A stretch of 64,000 bases of DNA from Galerina marginata (GCA_023014335.1 JAECYW010000004.1:1116001-1180000), one strand, 5' to 3'. Numbered from the stretch's first letter, positions 24,215 to 36,600 are shown. Notes: generated by a model from the sequence alone, not told the origin. Numbers and translations: made by a program.

Positions 24215-27200
24215 ATGGGCAGCCACTTGTACGGGTTGATCAGTGGCAGACTCACGAATTCAATGAGGTCTGGGACCGAAGATATGCTGGTAAAGCAGTG
24301 GTTTGAAAGACGTGAGAACATGAGGGAATATGACAATAGCGGTCCGGCGGCATTTCCTCCGAGTCCACTCCAACGTCCGTCGTCGATTTATCTCAGTTTA
24401 TCACTGCTACTCTCCATCCTAGTATCTCTTCTGGACAACCTTCATAAATCGCTCAACCCACTAAAAATCGATTTGCCCTCCTCTTTAAGATAAGCAATCC
24501 ATATGGGCAACCGTCGACTTCAAAGGCGCATCGGACGAGGACGATACTAGGAGCCTTGGATAGGCGAAATTAAGGTCTGGGATTATGTATGCCACCATTG
24601 GCCCGACTTTTCATCAAAGCTTCGAGTTCCGAAATAGCACCTATGTCGCCAATTCAGTCGCCTGCCCCGAGCAGTCTTTTGGAGTTACTAATGCATGAGC
24701 TTCTCCACGTGTGGATTGCAGTGGCGGCTCAGATGCTAGCGGTCCTAGTAAGATCTCACTTTTCTTTCTATTATGGCTGTGCGGATCAATCTCAATTCTT
24801 TGTTGTCTATAGTCTGTGAATTACTGTCACATCGACGAGATTTCTTGAAACCGTCGACGCGTTCTTAAGCACGGACGCGGGAATGACGTAGCAGATGGCA
24901 GTCGCGCCGGGCATATGTACGACTTTAGTGGATTTGGGAGTACATCAGTCATGAGGAAGCATGTGAACATATCGGATTCGGCAAGTTTTTGGTGCTTTCT
25001 CCTTTCCTTCTTTGTTGTCAAACTTGTACTTACGATTCATTGGAAACGTTAGGTATACGACATCAACATCAAACTACCCACAAGGGCTTGTCATTCTGCC
25101 CAACTTGACGCAGTAGACGTTTTTCCCCCTCGGGCAGCTGGCGAATTTGAACAGAAGCACACCGGCTGCATCGTGGTCCTGCCCTTGCGAATACAAGGAG
25201 CGAAGAAGTGTAGGCATGATTACCTGACCTGATTCGTGACCGCATTGTCTAATGGCACATAAGGTGTGTTATTGCTTGGGTTCTTGGTCGAAGGCTAGGA
25301 CGTTGATTGGATTTAGTAGTGAAAAAAAAGACGCATGCTGCGCTCGAGGCGAATTTCAGAACCAGGTTACGCACAAAAGCAACTACGTAAGAGTGGGCCT
25401 AGGCCGATTTCGAATGGTATATCCGTCACTTTCTTTCATTCCGTTTTCTCAACACCTGACCTTATGATGTGATAGCAACTACGACTTCCTCAAAAACCAG
25501 TGTGAGTGTGGGGCTCATGGGGTATGTGAAGATATTCGTGTGCGGATTGGAGAAGGATAAAAGGTCAGGACGTGTTCGTTGGGTATGTTAATTTTCTCTA
25601 CGTTCAAATGTCCTTTCGCTGATATGTCCTTGGGTTCGTCTAGACCGGCTGATGGGAAGGTAACCCAGCAAAAGGTCTGTTTTCTTTCGCTTTTTTTGGA
25701 CGTATTTTGAGGTTCTTTAGTGTTTCTAGTCTATTTTTTTGGTCTGATTCAGGTCATGAGCAAGATAATGCAGCATATTTAGAACTGCCCACAAATCACG
25801 AACATGTCTGATGTATGATTTCAGACCGCCTTAGCCCGCCTGAACGACCACATAGATGGGTGTTCTAGCTACGAAGGGCATTCCTAGAGCCAGTTCGTTC
25901 TGATGAAAATGTTGTCTTCGACTGCCACGTACTTTAACGGCTGCGGTTACCTCATCATTTATTCCGAGGAGTTCATTCTGCTACCACCGACGCCGGTCAG
26001 AACTGGTTTGCCTTGTTTCAGTGTTTTCGGTCGTTCTCCAGGTGCGTTTATTCTGTTTCTCTTCTTTTTGGTTATTGCGTCGGGGCTGAACGCGTCGTTC
26101 TTGTCTTCTTGTAGATGCTTCCGCTGTGACAATACTTGCTTTTGCGGGTGTCGTAGGGAAACGACCTCAGGTTTCATTTCTGGAAAATCTCAGAGACAAG
26201 TATGTCTTTCTTTTTCTCTACACTCAAGACCCTCCCAGCTGACCGCTGAACAGACTCAGCTTCCTGGGATCTACGACGAAGGCTGCTTTCCTTCAGATGA
26301 CGACGTACCAAGTTCGCTATAACGTGCTGGCCCGTGAACTTCAAGGCCAACGAACTCGAACGAATCCGCCTCGGATCCTCCAGTGAGGCCTCAGCAGAGA
26401 CAGGCGGATATATGGCTTGTTTCGAAAAGATGATTGGGTTGGATGGGATGGGGTTATGGTCATCATTGTTATGGCTTCTGAGCCTGATAAGGCAAACTTT
26501 CCAGGTGTTGAAGCATTGATTCACGCAGCGATGGTATGTCCAACTTCTTGTTGCGGACCAGTGGTCTTTTTGCTCAAGATATTCCAGGCGGTTCGGCGAC
26601 TCGAGGACCATCCTCAGCTTGGCGCGAACGTCAAAGAACCAACGATATTTGTTATTTTACACGAGCGTGGGCTTGAATTTTGAGAGAATACAAGTTCTGC
26701 GAGGAGTCGCCGATGTACGCGATGTTTGACGTACGTCGGTGTTGTTTTTGTTTTTGTCAATCACTCAGCAAACTGTTACAATTTGGGCTGCAGGCGTATT
26801 GATCCCTATTGCCTCTAGCATGACCATATTCGCTGTTTCTCGACGGCGAACGTGAATCCTCGCTTAGTTCCCGGAGAGGTGGCTGTTAATCAGTATGCAT
26901 GATTAGATCATACTTCTCTTGGTGATTAAAATTTCTTATATGGCTTTCGAGCTGTGATAACTGTTATGCTGCCATTAGTATCTGTCCTTGAGCTGGGGGC
27001 GCCACTTCAGAGCTATGAGGTCAATCCGGATTTTGTCGACTGTTATGGCGGGAGGAGTAGTGTATCACCAGTTCAGGTATGTGGTATGGCTGATTCGAGA
27101 TTCACAAAAGTAATGACCTCCATTTAAGGTGCTTATTCCTCAATCGTCTTTACTTTCGTTGACTTGATTGTTGTTCTGCAGCGGCATGCCTACAACATGA

Positions 27201-28825
27201 AGATCGATTTCAAACCCTCAGTCACGAAGTTCGAAGAAGTCAGCATAACTACTCAATGATCGATGTCAACTCGTCAACTAGCCAATAGAGCGAGCATACT
27301 TTAACTCGCAAATACTCCTTCAGGACGGACTTCCCGGGCGGGATGTCGTCGACTTCACTGCTAGTGTTGCGAAGTGAGCATGTTCCGAGATTTCCCACGC
27401 GAACCTTCCGCCAACCTCGCGGATGTCTGCACTCGCGAGATCTAGTGACGGGTCAGAACTGGCTGGTATGAATTGATCTTTTCGTTGATAATTGACTTAC
27501 CTTGCTTCAGGCTCCCTTGTATAATCACAGCCCCTTTATCACACTCAACACAAGTCCGACTTTCCTACTTCATCTCAACGCAGTTCATGATCACTGCGTC
27601 GTCTGCGTTGTAGTTACCTAAGGCGTCATTCTTACAAGTTCGAGTTCGCCTGTAAATCTGTGAAGGATTACGCCACTGAAGCTTCCCTTTGCAAGACGAT
27701 TCACCAAAGCCAAGCTTAATTTCTCGTCTCCGAATTCCGTGGAAATCTCAGCTACATCTCCATGAAAATCTTGTCAGTAAGCTCTGCGATTCTGAACCCT
27801 CTGCTGAACATGGCAATGGAACATGACGAAAAATGATTTTAGAGACCAATATTTCGAGGCTTGACGTTGCTATTGCGCTGCTTCGGTCACCTTCGCTACC
27901 GAGCTTGGTTCAAAGCAGTTTTACTTTTGGATTTTAGTCATGAAGGGCAGACATGTCTAGCCCAATGTTTCAACTGCAGCTCGTCTACACATGGCTTCCA
28001 AAGTTACGATCAGCTCAGCCTTCGGGCCGAGGCGATGTTTCTCTAGGGAAACCAAATAACTGACAAAATACTTATGGTACGTCCTTCCCATCATCCCTAC
28101 GTATCACAACATTCTAAATAGTACCTTTAGCTGCTCAATGTCTGGGTCCCTGGGGCATAGGAGACCCCTTCGTCGCTCGCTGATGTCCGGCGTAGTATGA
28201 ACTTCGGTGGGATAAATGGTCTACCTAAGATGACGAGAGTTCAATTTTGCATCGAACACCTCGTATATCTGTGTTAATCAAGTCCACAAACAAGTATGGG
28301 TGCCTATACACTCGGTCGCGAGTACAAGCGCTGTAAGAATCGGCAATTTTTCTGAACTAAGGCTTGGTGGGTTCTGGTTATTGAACTCGTTCCTTTCAAG
28401 GAGGCTCCTATCGAATCCGTCGAACGTTTCCACACCGAGATTCAAATAGTTTTAGAATTGGTCCTTATGCCGACCGTACAGTACACGGGGCAACGAATCA
28501 TGGACTTCGGGAATGAATGCAGGGAAGATGTCATTGCGGTGAGTATTTATATTACCACTCTTTCCTGTCTGTATAAATATCGAAGTCTAATTTATCATTT
28601 TGTAATAGCTTTTACCGTCAACCTTCCCCATTCCACGTGCGCCATATTATGCTTCTCGACTCGATAAATAGGTGGGGTGTTGAGTTTTATTTATTGAGTA
28701 ATTTCCACAGAACTGCAGCGTCGCCGTTATATTCCGGTTCTTGACGCTTTCTTCATGGCTGTATAGTCGTGCGGTGGATGAGAGATGACTTGTCAGGATT
28801 GATAAAGGTGTTTTGATTTGATTTG
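24215..28825. other. Eroded sequence, no assignable gene
   Basis: About 4.6 kb of weak open stretches. Near 25930-26330 a possible exon pair on the plus strand encodes DASAVTILAFAGVVGKRPQ, with a plausible intron after it, and 28380-28550 has a short open piece (FKEAPIESVERFHTEIQ). Neither could be tied to a family. Frequent stops suggest old relics. The retrotransposon inserted at the right edge of this stretch. Confidence 0.4.
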
Positions 28826-28830
28826 AGCGC
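28826..28830. other. Target site duplication, left copy
   Basis: AGCGC lies directly before the TG that opens the left LTR and recurs at 46106-46110 directly after the right LTR. A 5-base duplication is typical for Ty3/gypsy integrases. It also shows that both ends are original and not recombined. Confidence 0.8.
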
Positions 28831-29939
28831 TGAAGGGACGGCCCTTGGTCCAGCCCTGAATTTTTCGATTTTACGAACTCTTCTCTCTCAAACTTAGATA
28901 GAAATGAAGTATATTGAACGTCCCGGACAGTACACGCAGAGCATAGACTAAAGAAAACTATTGTACGCGACGGAACACTGTGATAAAATAATAGTATTCA
29001 TAACTACGGTACTACAAAACGTACGGTGAATACATTAATGGACGGTGCTACGAACGCGAGCCAACCCGAGCACCCACTACAGATAAGCGCGGGTCTTTAG
29101 CGCTCAATGTGAACCAAAACGATGCAGTGATTGCCTTTATTATCGCATGCCGTCTCGGCACGATCCGAATAAGACGGGGAGCGGGCCCGAGAAGTCAGAA
29201 CACGAGTCGCGGGTATTCCCGTGCTTACTGAAGAGATTCGCAGAACCCTTGAAAGAACCGAAGAACGGAGATAAGTCCAATTTGAGCTATGTACGGTACC
29301 TCCGACTTCACCGACGGGGCATACCTATATTTAGCAAAGAGTGTAGCGCGTGAACAAGTCAACATGCGGGAGACTTAGAACACCAGACAGGAATGCCATG
29401 CTGAACGTACCGTACATTGATACACGGTATAAGAAATTAATGGGGAGTTCTACAAACGGGGACGGGAATTAATAAATCCACGGAGATATTTCTCCTTTCG
29501 GTTGTAGGCACCCGGAGATATTGATGAAACAAGTTAACCAGAGAGCATATGGACTGTTCCACACGGTACGGTTCCATCAAAGGACGGTATTATGCATAAA
29601 GGAGTTACGGGGCTCAGACCTAACGGGGACGCGTACCAATAACTCCTCTTTTGCACAGTTAAATTCGGTTCACGACTTAGTAAGATACCAGTACTCGCAT
29701 GGGACCGGAGGTTTGTAAAAGGACGGTGCTCCGAAATAACACATGTAAAATTAGTATCGTGTAGTATAAAGTTAGTAGACGTTTGTAGCGCAATAACAAG
29801 CAATTTACCACTCACGAAATTATATTTGGACGGTTCATACGAGCTGCCTAAGTGACTTCAACGTGTTGACTTGTCTTCGAGGAATTTTGAATAGTATTTG
29901 ACTTGAAAGAATTTCACCTTTGTGATCAGAGTGAGAGTA

Positions 29940-30185
29940 TCTTAGATAACGGTTCTAAGACTTGAAACGAAGATCTTGTTCACCGTCATATTGTTGACTA
30001 GAATAAGGCTCCGGTGGCCCTCCGATTTGGCAGCGCATTAAACCGTACTTCGGTAGTACGGTGTTGTCAAAGACCTGGACTGTGATAGGGACAATTTCGG
30101 TAATTGTAGACTATCCGGGACATTGAAGAGTTATTTTAGTTGATAGGTTTCGGTAACCTAAGAGCACTTGCGTTTCGGTAACGCA
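29940..30185 (+). promoter_or_regulatory. Hairpin cluster with repeated UCGGU loop, left LTR
   Basis: Four perfect inverted repeats share the loop TCGGT but have different stems: 30042-30062 (stem ACCGTACT, 8 pairs), 30091-30107 (ACAATT), 30144-30160 (TAGGTT) and 30169-30185 (TGCGTT), the last three with 6 pairs each. A fifth, 29940-29960, has stem TCTTAGA (7 pairs) and loop TAACGGT. Different stems that all still pair, around a constant loop, point to selection on structure and loop. They lie upstream of the TATA-like box, so in the genomic RNA they would be carried by the copy in the 3' LTR. The role is unknown; candidates are Gag binding, packaging, RNA stability or protein binding to DNA. 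Confidence 0.8.
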
Positions 30186-30223
30186 CCGATTATTGAGCAT
30201 ACGTCGTTAGTCGACATTTTCAC

Positions 30224-30229
30224 TATAAA
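30224..30229 (+). promoter_or_regulatory. TATA-like box in LTR
   Basis: TATAAA in the context CACTATAAACAC, about 350 bases before the LTR end. It could set the start of the genomic RNA, which would leave an R-U5 part of about 320 bases. No start site can be seen directly. Confidence 0.35.
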
Positions 30230-30576
30230 CACAGAGTACGGGACTCTACACCAAAAATATCATTCTATTTCTCAAACCAATATACAACCTTTCTCCGGGT
30301 CGTTGCACTTACATTGTGTACGCGTCCCTCCAGTTTTCACGAGATTGACGGGAATCATCGGCTTTGATCAGGGTATTGTAAAATTACTGTCCCTCCCAGA
30401 GACAACTAGTCAAATATTTGATTGGGTGATTACTGCTAGACAATTAAGAGTGTTAGATTTGGATATTGACTGAGACCATTGGGGACGTATAGTAGGGATT
30501 TTCATTTCATTATTGAAGTGTTTATCTATTGTGGTCTAGCTAGTATTCAGAACTACCCCGCAGCTACCATCTTATC

Positions 30577-30594
30577 TGGAGCCCACCGCGAGGG
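30577..30594 (+). other. Putative primer binding site
   Basis: TGGAGCCCACCGCGAGGG begins three bases after the left LTR. It starts with TGG, complementary to the CCA end of a tRNA. I did not identify which tRNA it matches; comparison with the host tRNA set would settle this. Confidence 0.6.
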
Positions 30595-31113
30595 AGGGTT
30601 AAATTCCAGATCAAACCTTTGATCTTTCTGTCTACATCGGAAAGCTGAAAAATCACAACCGTACATTTGACGGTTACAGAAAGCTACTATTTTAAAAAGA
30701 CACGGGTAACCGTCCTTTTATTAAACATAGCAGACAGAGGAAGAGGTAAAAAGAAGCGGACGGAGCCAGCACCAGTGGAGTTTAATCAACCGTCTACATC
30801 TAGGGGGACAAATAATTCCAGTGGAGCAACCCTTCCTTACCAAGATAAACTTCCGAGCGTTAGTAGATCGAAGCCTAAGGCCAAATCTATTAGTAACAAT
30901 AACCCCACAGAAGAACGTTACAGGGCACGCGTATCGGCCAGTGTTGAAAGTCAGAGACAACGGATTAGCGAAGGACCTGAGGAATCACCAAGGGCATCAT
31001 CTAGTACCGTACCAGTCTTAACAACAACCGTGGCTACTACCAATCCAGTTACCCCAGACGTACCGAATAATACCAATATTTCTACCAATTTACCCGTACA
31101 ACCTCAGACAATC

Positions 31114-32439
31114 ATGCCTATGCCAATTCCCGGATCGAGGGACGCGCCGAAGTTTGATGATGAGCAACCGTCCGAATTATTACGATTCATAAATAGAGTG
31201 GAAGACTTGTTTGCTACTCACAATATCACTAGTGAGAAGACAAAGGTTGAAACTCTTGGAAAGTACGCGTCGGCTGTAACAGAGTCAGAATGGAAAGCGT
31301 TCCCGTCCTACGAGCTTGGGAAATGGGCAGACTATAAAAAGGAAATTGTTAGGAGTTATCCAGAAGCAGCAGCTTTGGAGACGGGATCGTTAGAAAGATT
31401 GGAGAAGATCTTAAAAGCTAAAGGGGGCAGAAACGGGATAAGAGAAAATAATCTAGATGAGCTACTCAGTCTCAAGCGATCATTCTGTGCAGAAGCAGCA
31501 AAGTTGCAAGCAGAACCTAAGCTACTCTCGAATAGGGAGTTAGTAATTAAGTTCTATTCGTGCTTACATCCAGACTTCGTCAACAGAATAGAAAATAGAC
31601 TGGATCTCATTCATGATAAAGTAGCGGCGGCCCCAGCAGCAGCGACGGTTAACTACAGAAACGAGGACCGATTCACCTTAAATGAAGTAATCGAGACCGC
31701 GATAGTAATAGCCGAACGTGCGCATGGGTCAACCAGCAGATATAATGTGGATGAAGGGTCTACTTTCTCTAGAACCTTAGTACGGGACAAAGGACACGAT
31801 AGCCAGAATCCAAAATTAGAAGAAGACATGGCATTGTTACAAGATACCGTACGGCTTCAGAGTCAACAGAGTCAGACCATTTCGAAAACATTAGAACAGC
31901 TCCTGACCGCTGTCAATACGCTAAAGAACGCACCAGCACCTTTGCCTATGGCGAGTGCACCGTACAATCCGACGGGCTATAACAGGAATGTTTATGTAGG
32001 ACGGGACGCGGCCGGAAACATCTGTTTCTATTGCAGAGAGACGGGTCATCGAATCCTTGACTGTCCACATGCAAATAAGCATCTCGGGCAAGGCTGGATA
32101 ACGCGTAACGAGCAGAATCAGATAAGGTTACCAACGGGAGATTTCGTACCTCGAGATGGTAATAAGACTATGAGAGAAGTCGTCGAAGCAAAGAATAAGA
32201 GGCAACCTCCAGTAAAAACTGGCCAGTCACAAGCCGGGTTTTTCCAAGATGCCGATTATGAGCACGACGTCTACTTCACCCAGACTTATGATCAGCTCAT
32301 AAACGATACAGAGGTAGCGAGACAGTTAGCTACCATGGCACAAAATTACGGACGGGAGACTCTGGATAGAGTAATGAGTCGGAATGATTTCTCCAGGTCA
32401 GAAGGGGGATACGCTGCCGACCAGTCAAATTTTCAATAA
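31114..32439 (+). CDS. gag: Gag protein with CCHC zinc knuckle
   Basis: Structural protein that would form the particle and bind the RNA. Counted from the first in-frame ATG at 31114 it is 441 residues: a capsid-like helical region (about residues 10-180, with APKFDDEQPSELLRFINRVE), a coiled stretch around 225-270, and a zinc knuckle with C304, C307, H312 and C317 (spacing C-x2-C-x4-H-x4-C), then a polar tail. The frame is open from 30649, adding about 150 Pro/Ser/Thr-rich codons without any ATG, so translation might begin at a near-cognate codon or an upstream exon might be joined. It ends TAA at 32437-32439, four bases after a slippery heptamer that leads into the protease frame. Confidence 0.85.
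   Translation: MPMPIPGSRDAPKFDDEQPSELLRFINRVEDLFATHNITSEKTKVETLGKYASAVTESEWKAFPSYELGKWADYKKEIVRSYPEAAALETGSLERLEKILKAKGGRNGIRENNLDELLSLKRSFCAEAAKLQAEPKLLSNRELVIKFYSCLHPDFVNRIENRLDLIHDKVAAAPAAATVNYRNEDRFTLNEVIETAIVIAERAHGSTSRYNVDEGSTFSRTLVRDKGHDSQNPKLEEDMALLQDTVRLQSQQSQTISKTLEQLLTAVNTLKNAPAPLPMASAPYNPTGYNRNVYVGRDAAGNICFYCRETGHRILDCPHANKHLGQGWITRNEQNQIRLPTGDFVPRDGNKTMREVVEAKNKRQPPVKTGQSQAGFFQDADYEHDVYFTQTYDQLINDTEVARQLATMAQNYGRETLDRVMSRNDFSRSEGGYAADQSNFQ
32427..32433 (+). promoter_or_regulatory. Candidate -1 frameshift site, gag to pro
   Basis: AAATTTT is aligned to the gag frame as A-AAT-TTT, a canonical X-XXY-YYZ slippery heptamer, and the gag stop follows one codon later. A -1 slip leads exactly into the protease frame, which is open across the site and has no ATG of its own near its start. 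I did not find a clear downstream pseudoknot by eye. Confidence 0.7.
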
Positions 32440-33635
32440 GTTCGAGGAAAGGGGCAGTGACTTCCTCTACTAAACCGGTGGATAAGTCGACTAAAGCGAA
32501 GCCCCTGGAGAACCGTAAAAGTGTCAGGTTTATCAAGAAAGCAGAAATACCCCAAGAATCAGCTGATGAAGGAGATAGCGAAGAGACTGAAGAAGAACAG
32601 GAAGAAGAAGTTGAAGAAGAACCGGTACCAAGAGGACCACCGGTTTCATCGCGAAAGAGCAAAGAAAAAGAGCGTACGGTTAAGGCTAAAACCTTGCCAA
32701 AAGCAGTAGTAAAGCCGAGGGAGTTGCCTTATGTAGATGTCCCACCGTTGAAGACTGTGACCCGTACTAGTGAGCCGCGACCGGCCACGAACGAGGCACC
32801 TAAGGACGGTCCAGCATATAAAACTAAGGCACCCGTCGAGGAAAACGCAGAGTCTAGTAAAGTCCTAGATGAAATCATGGACCTTTCGGTAGCCATACCA
32901 TTAAAGAACTTGTTGGGCAATGCACCCGGCATCCGGGAGGCATTTAAGAAGAATGTCACTAAAGCCAGAAAACAAGTCTTCATGGAGGAGATACTAGAGG
33001 CCGATGCTAGGACGAGAGAGATAGAGACAGGTTTGACGGTCGATCAATTACCCGTATCTAACTTCATGTTAGCCGGGATTCTCAACGATCAAAACCTCCA
33101 GCCCGATTTACGAGTCGCATCAGACCCGTACTTGCAATTTGCCCAAACGCATGACGGTGCAGTTCCAAAGGAGGTATACGTCGCAAGGGATACTTATGCC
33201 CTGCGCTCCTTATATCCTAAAATAAATCATATAGGACAAGAAGAATCGATAGTAGATAGCGGCTCACAGATTGTTTCTATGTCTGAGGCCGTAGCTATTG
33301 AAATCGGTTTAACTTGGAACCCAAACGTCACTATTAACATGCAAAGTGCAAACGGCTCGGTTGAAAAGACGCTGGGATTAGCGGAAAATGTACCATTTTC
33401 GTTCGGTGGAGTGACAGTGTACTTACAAGTACACATCATTAAGAACCCACCGTACCGAGTATTATTGGGACGACCGTTCGACGTGTTGACTAGTAGTACG
33501 GTACAAAATACCGATGATGGCGACCAACGGATCGTGATCTCGGATCCAAATAGTGAACGGAGAGCAGTACTTCCAACGTACCGTCGGGGTGAAAGTCCTG
33601 ATGTTCTCCAGCGACAAAAAGCTCAATCTTTTTAG
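32433..33635 (+). CDS. pro: Retroviral-type aspartic protease (pro frame)
   Basis: Would cleave the polyproteins. This frame has no ATG near its start and is reached by -1 slippage at 32427-32433. The first part is charged, with a Glu-rich stretch near 32560-32620 that may be a linker. The protease core is C-terminal: [11 protein letters not shown] (catalytic Asp at nt 33255), a hydrophobic flap region, and LLGRPFDV, the usual second conserved motif of retropepsins. It stops TAG at 33633-33635 right after a run of five T, where a second -1 shift would enter pol. A protease in its own frame is unusual for a gypsy element, where pro is normally continuous with pol. Confidence 0.85.
   Translation, partial: SISSRKGAVTSSTKPVDKSTKAKPLENRKSVRFIKKAEIPQESADEGDSEETEEEQEEEVEEEPVPRGPPVSSRKSKEKERTVKAKTLPKAVVKPRELPYVDVPPLKTVTRTSEPRPATNEAPKDGPAYKTKAPVEENAESSKVLDEIMDLSVAIPLKNLLGNAPGIREAFKKNVTKARKQVFMEEILEADARTREIETGLTVDQLPVSNFMLAGILNDQNLQPDLRVASDPYLQFAQTHDGAVPKEVYVARDTYALRSLYPKINHIGQEESIVDSGSQIVSMSEAVAIEIGLTWNPNVTINMQSANGSVEKTLGLAENVPFSFGGVTVYLQVHIIKNPPYRVLLGRPFDVLTSSTVQNTDDGDQRIVISDPNSERRAVLPTYRRGESPDVLQRQKAQSF
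33629..33635 (+). promoter_or_regulatory. Candidate -1 frameshift site, pro to pol
   Basis: TTTTTAG: the last pro codons are TCT TTT TAG. With the stop in the ribosomal A site, a tRNA on TTT can slip back one base to TTT and continue TTA GAC GGC into the pol frame, which is open upstream of 33650 and has no ATG at its start. It is not a canonical heptamer, so efficiency is uncertain. Confidence 0.5.
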
Positions 33636-36600
33636 ACGGCCTTGAGGAATTGATCCCAGATCAAGGAGAGGTAGCTGTGGTGTTTGAGCTTAATGAAGAG
33701 ACACAGACGATTAATTTGATTAGTTATGCACAACCGAAAGAACAGAAATTTACAGATACGGGAGTACGGGATGCATATTTATCCCAAGCCTTACAAGAAG
33801 ACGGCATTGAAGAATCAGATAGAAATAAAGCCCAGGCATACTTCCAACAAACAGCAGCCTCACTTCCTAGTGAACCGTCTGCGTCGGTATTCTTAGGAAA
33901 GAAGTATAAGCCAGTAGCACAGAAAGTACGTCCAGTGTACGCGGAACTACCAGAGAAATTTAGAATAATTAGGGAAATTAAAGGCGATCCCTTAGAGAAC
34001 ATGCCGGAATTAAATCCGAACCCAACGGATTTTGTACCAACTGGACGGTACACTGAAGCTAGACAGAAAGCGTTTGATAAGGTACATGAAGGCGATTTTC
34101 TTTTACCAGAAGAAAGAAAATTAGTGCACAATATTATGATGAACCAGAATGAAGCTTTTGCATGGGAAGACTCAGAACGGGGCACGTTTCGGGAAGATTT
34201 CTTTCCTCCTGTAGTGATACCCACCGTCGAACACACACCTTGGGTATATAAAAATATTCCTATCCCGCCGGGACTGTACGATGAGGTTTGTAGGATTATC
34301 AAGTCCAAGAGGGACTCGGGTGTCTATCAAGCATCGAACTCGTCGTACCGATCTAAGTGGTTTACCGTACTCAAGAAGGACGGTAAGAGTCTCAGACTAG
34401 TACACAGTCTAGAACCATTGAATGCAGTAACTATTGCTCATTCGGGGGTTCCCCCAGCAACTGAAGATTTAGCTACCCATTTCGCCGGACGGGCATGCGG
34501 TGGAATGTTCGATCTATACGTCGGATATGATGAAAGAATATTAGACGAGGCCAGCAGGGATCTCACTACCTTCCAGACACCGTACGGTGCCATGAGACTA
34601 GTGACTTTACCGATGGGTTGGACGAACTCCGTACCTATATTTCATGATGATGTAAATTTCATTTTACAAGCAGAAATACCGGAATATACGATGCCTTATA
34701 TAGATGATGTGCCAGTACGAGGCCCAGCCACTAGATATGAAAAAGCGGACGGTACATGTGAAACGATACCAGAAAATGACGGGATCAGGCGTTTTATCTG
34801 GGAACACATGCAGAACGTCAACAGAATAATTCAACGAATGAAATATTGTGGGGGAACTTTCTCTGGCACTAAGTCACTCCTATGTGCAGAAGAGATCACC
34901 GTGGTAGGACATCAATGTACACCTAACGGGCGGAAACCCACTACCGATCGTGTTAAGATAATTGAGGATTGGGGACCGTGTAAAGATTTATCGGACGTAC
35001 GGGCGTTCCTAGGAACGGCAGGCGTTCTCCGGTGTTATATTTCCAACTATGCACTAAGAGCCCGTCACCTACAGAAATTAACACGTAAAGATATTCCGTT
35101 TGAATGGGGCCCTGATCAAGAAAAGAGCATGGCTATGTTAAAAGAGGGTGTTCGTAACTCTTATTCATTGAAGCCAATAGATTATGAAGGACAGGGAGCC
35201 GTAGTACTTGCGGTAGATACTTCTTACATTGCCGTAGGATATTATATCTACCAAGAGGACAAGGACGACCCGAAGAAGCATTATTATGCAAAATTCGGCT
35301 CGATAACCTTGAATGAACAAGAAGCTCGTTATTCCCAACCAAAGAGAGAGCTCTTCGGATTGAAGAAAGCTTTAGAAGCTAATAAGAAATGGTTGATAGG
35401 AGTCAGGAAATTAGTTGTGGAAACAGACGCCCAGTTCATCGGGGGAATGTTACACAATCCGGACATGATGCCTAATGCGGTCATAAACCGATGGATAGAA
35501 CAGATCGGCATGTATCACTTCGAGTTGCGTCATAAAGCAGGGAAAACCTTTGGCCCTGACGGTTTGTCTAGACGTCATAGGCAACCCGCCGATCCCGAAG
35601 TATCGGAAACGGAGACGGACTCGGACCCTGAAGATGAAGACGAATTGACGGGACGTTTTAAAATAACTATTGCTGATCCGACGGAGCCACCGATCAAATC
35701 TATTAGTGACTTCGCAGATAAGATCGACAATCGTAAGGGATTCATGCAGCAATTAGTCTCTGAGACCTTCTTGCAAGCAGGAGTAGGCCCACGTATCACT
35801 TTGGCTGATAACAGTGCGACCCGTCCCTTACCGATCCTAGAATTTGCCCATCTTATAGAGGAAGATCGTGGACGGTTCGACGGAGTGGCCAAGTCAACTT
35901 CGTGTTTCAAACAGGAACTAGAGGAAGCCGATTCATTCAGGATACAAGAAAAGATCCATTTAGAGAACTATTTAGCTAATAATCAAGCAGCTCTAGGATC
36001 GGAACGATGTGACGCCGTACAACAATTAGTTAACGTATTGGCATTACCAGATAATGATAAACTTCAGCAGAAAGGACCGTACCCTGAAAAGCACCGGACA
36101 GCAAGTGCTATTCAACAGGACGGTAGAATACCGGCAGTTCAGAAATGGTTCGCCAACAGGAAATATAGGCCCAAGGGTCTCAACGAGAAAGAATACAAGC
36201 AGTTTGTACGGTTCGCTAACCGTTTTATCATGTACGAAGGACGGTTGTATCATCGAGGGCAAAACGCTCAACATCGTCTATACGTCGAGAAAGATAAACG
36301 AATGTACATGTTGACTGCAGCCCATGACCACGTTGGACATAGAGGGTTTTATGCTACTAACCAACTATTAATTCAACGATTCTGGTGGCCGGAAATGGAG
36401 AGGGATGTTAATTGGTTTATTAAAACTTGTCACGTTTGTCAGGAAAGGCAGAAGACCATGATAAAGATTAAGCCAATTATAACTCATACCCCGTCCATTT
36501 TTCAGACCTTACATGCAGATGTTATGCATATGACGCCCGCTTCTAATCAGTGTGGATTTATTGCCCATGGACGGTGCGCGATGACATCTTGGATGGAAGG

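Larger units (their letters stand above)
28831..30573 (+). repeat. Left LTR
   Basis: It starts TGAAGGGACGG and ends CTACCATCTT, matching 44363-46105. If the target duplication is taken as four bases (GCGC), the LTR would end one base later, with TG...TA. It holds a TATA-like box at 30224-30229 and a cluster of hairpins upstream of it (29940-30185). Short open frames inside (for example 29147-29353 and 30168-30473) are identical in both copies but look like chance. Confidence 0.95.

Noticed and set aside
24589..24819. 76-codon plus-strand frame with a hydrophobic segment
   Set aside because: Short, isolated, no family resemblance and no flanking exons that fit.
29147..30473. Open frames of 65-101 codons in the left LTR, repeated in the right LTR
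   Set aside because: They are identical only because the LTRs are copies, mostly begin at non-ATG codons, overlap on both strands and carry no motif.
33724..34308. 194-codon minus-strand frame opposite the start of pol
   Set aside because: It is fully antisense to a strong coding frame and shows no motif or splice continuation; a codon-use shadow.
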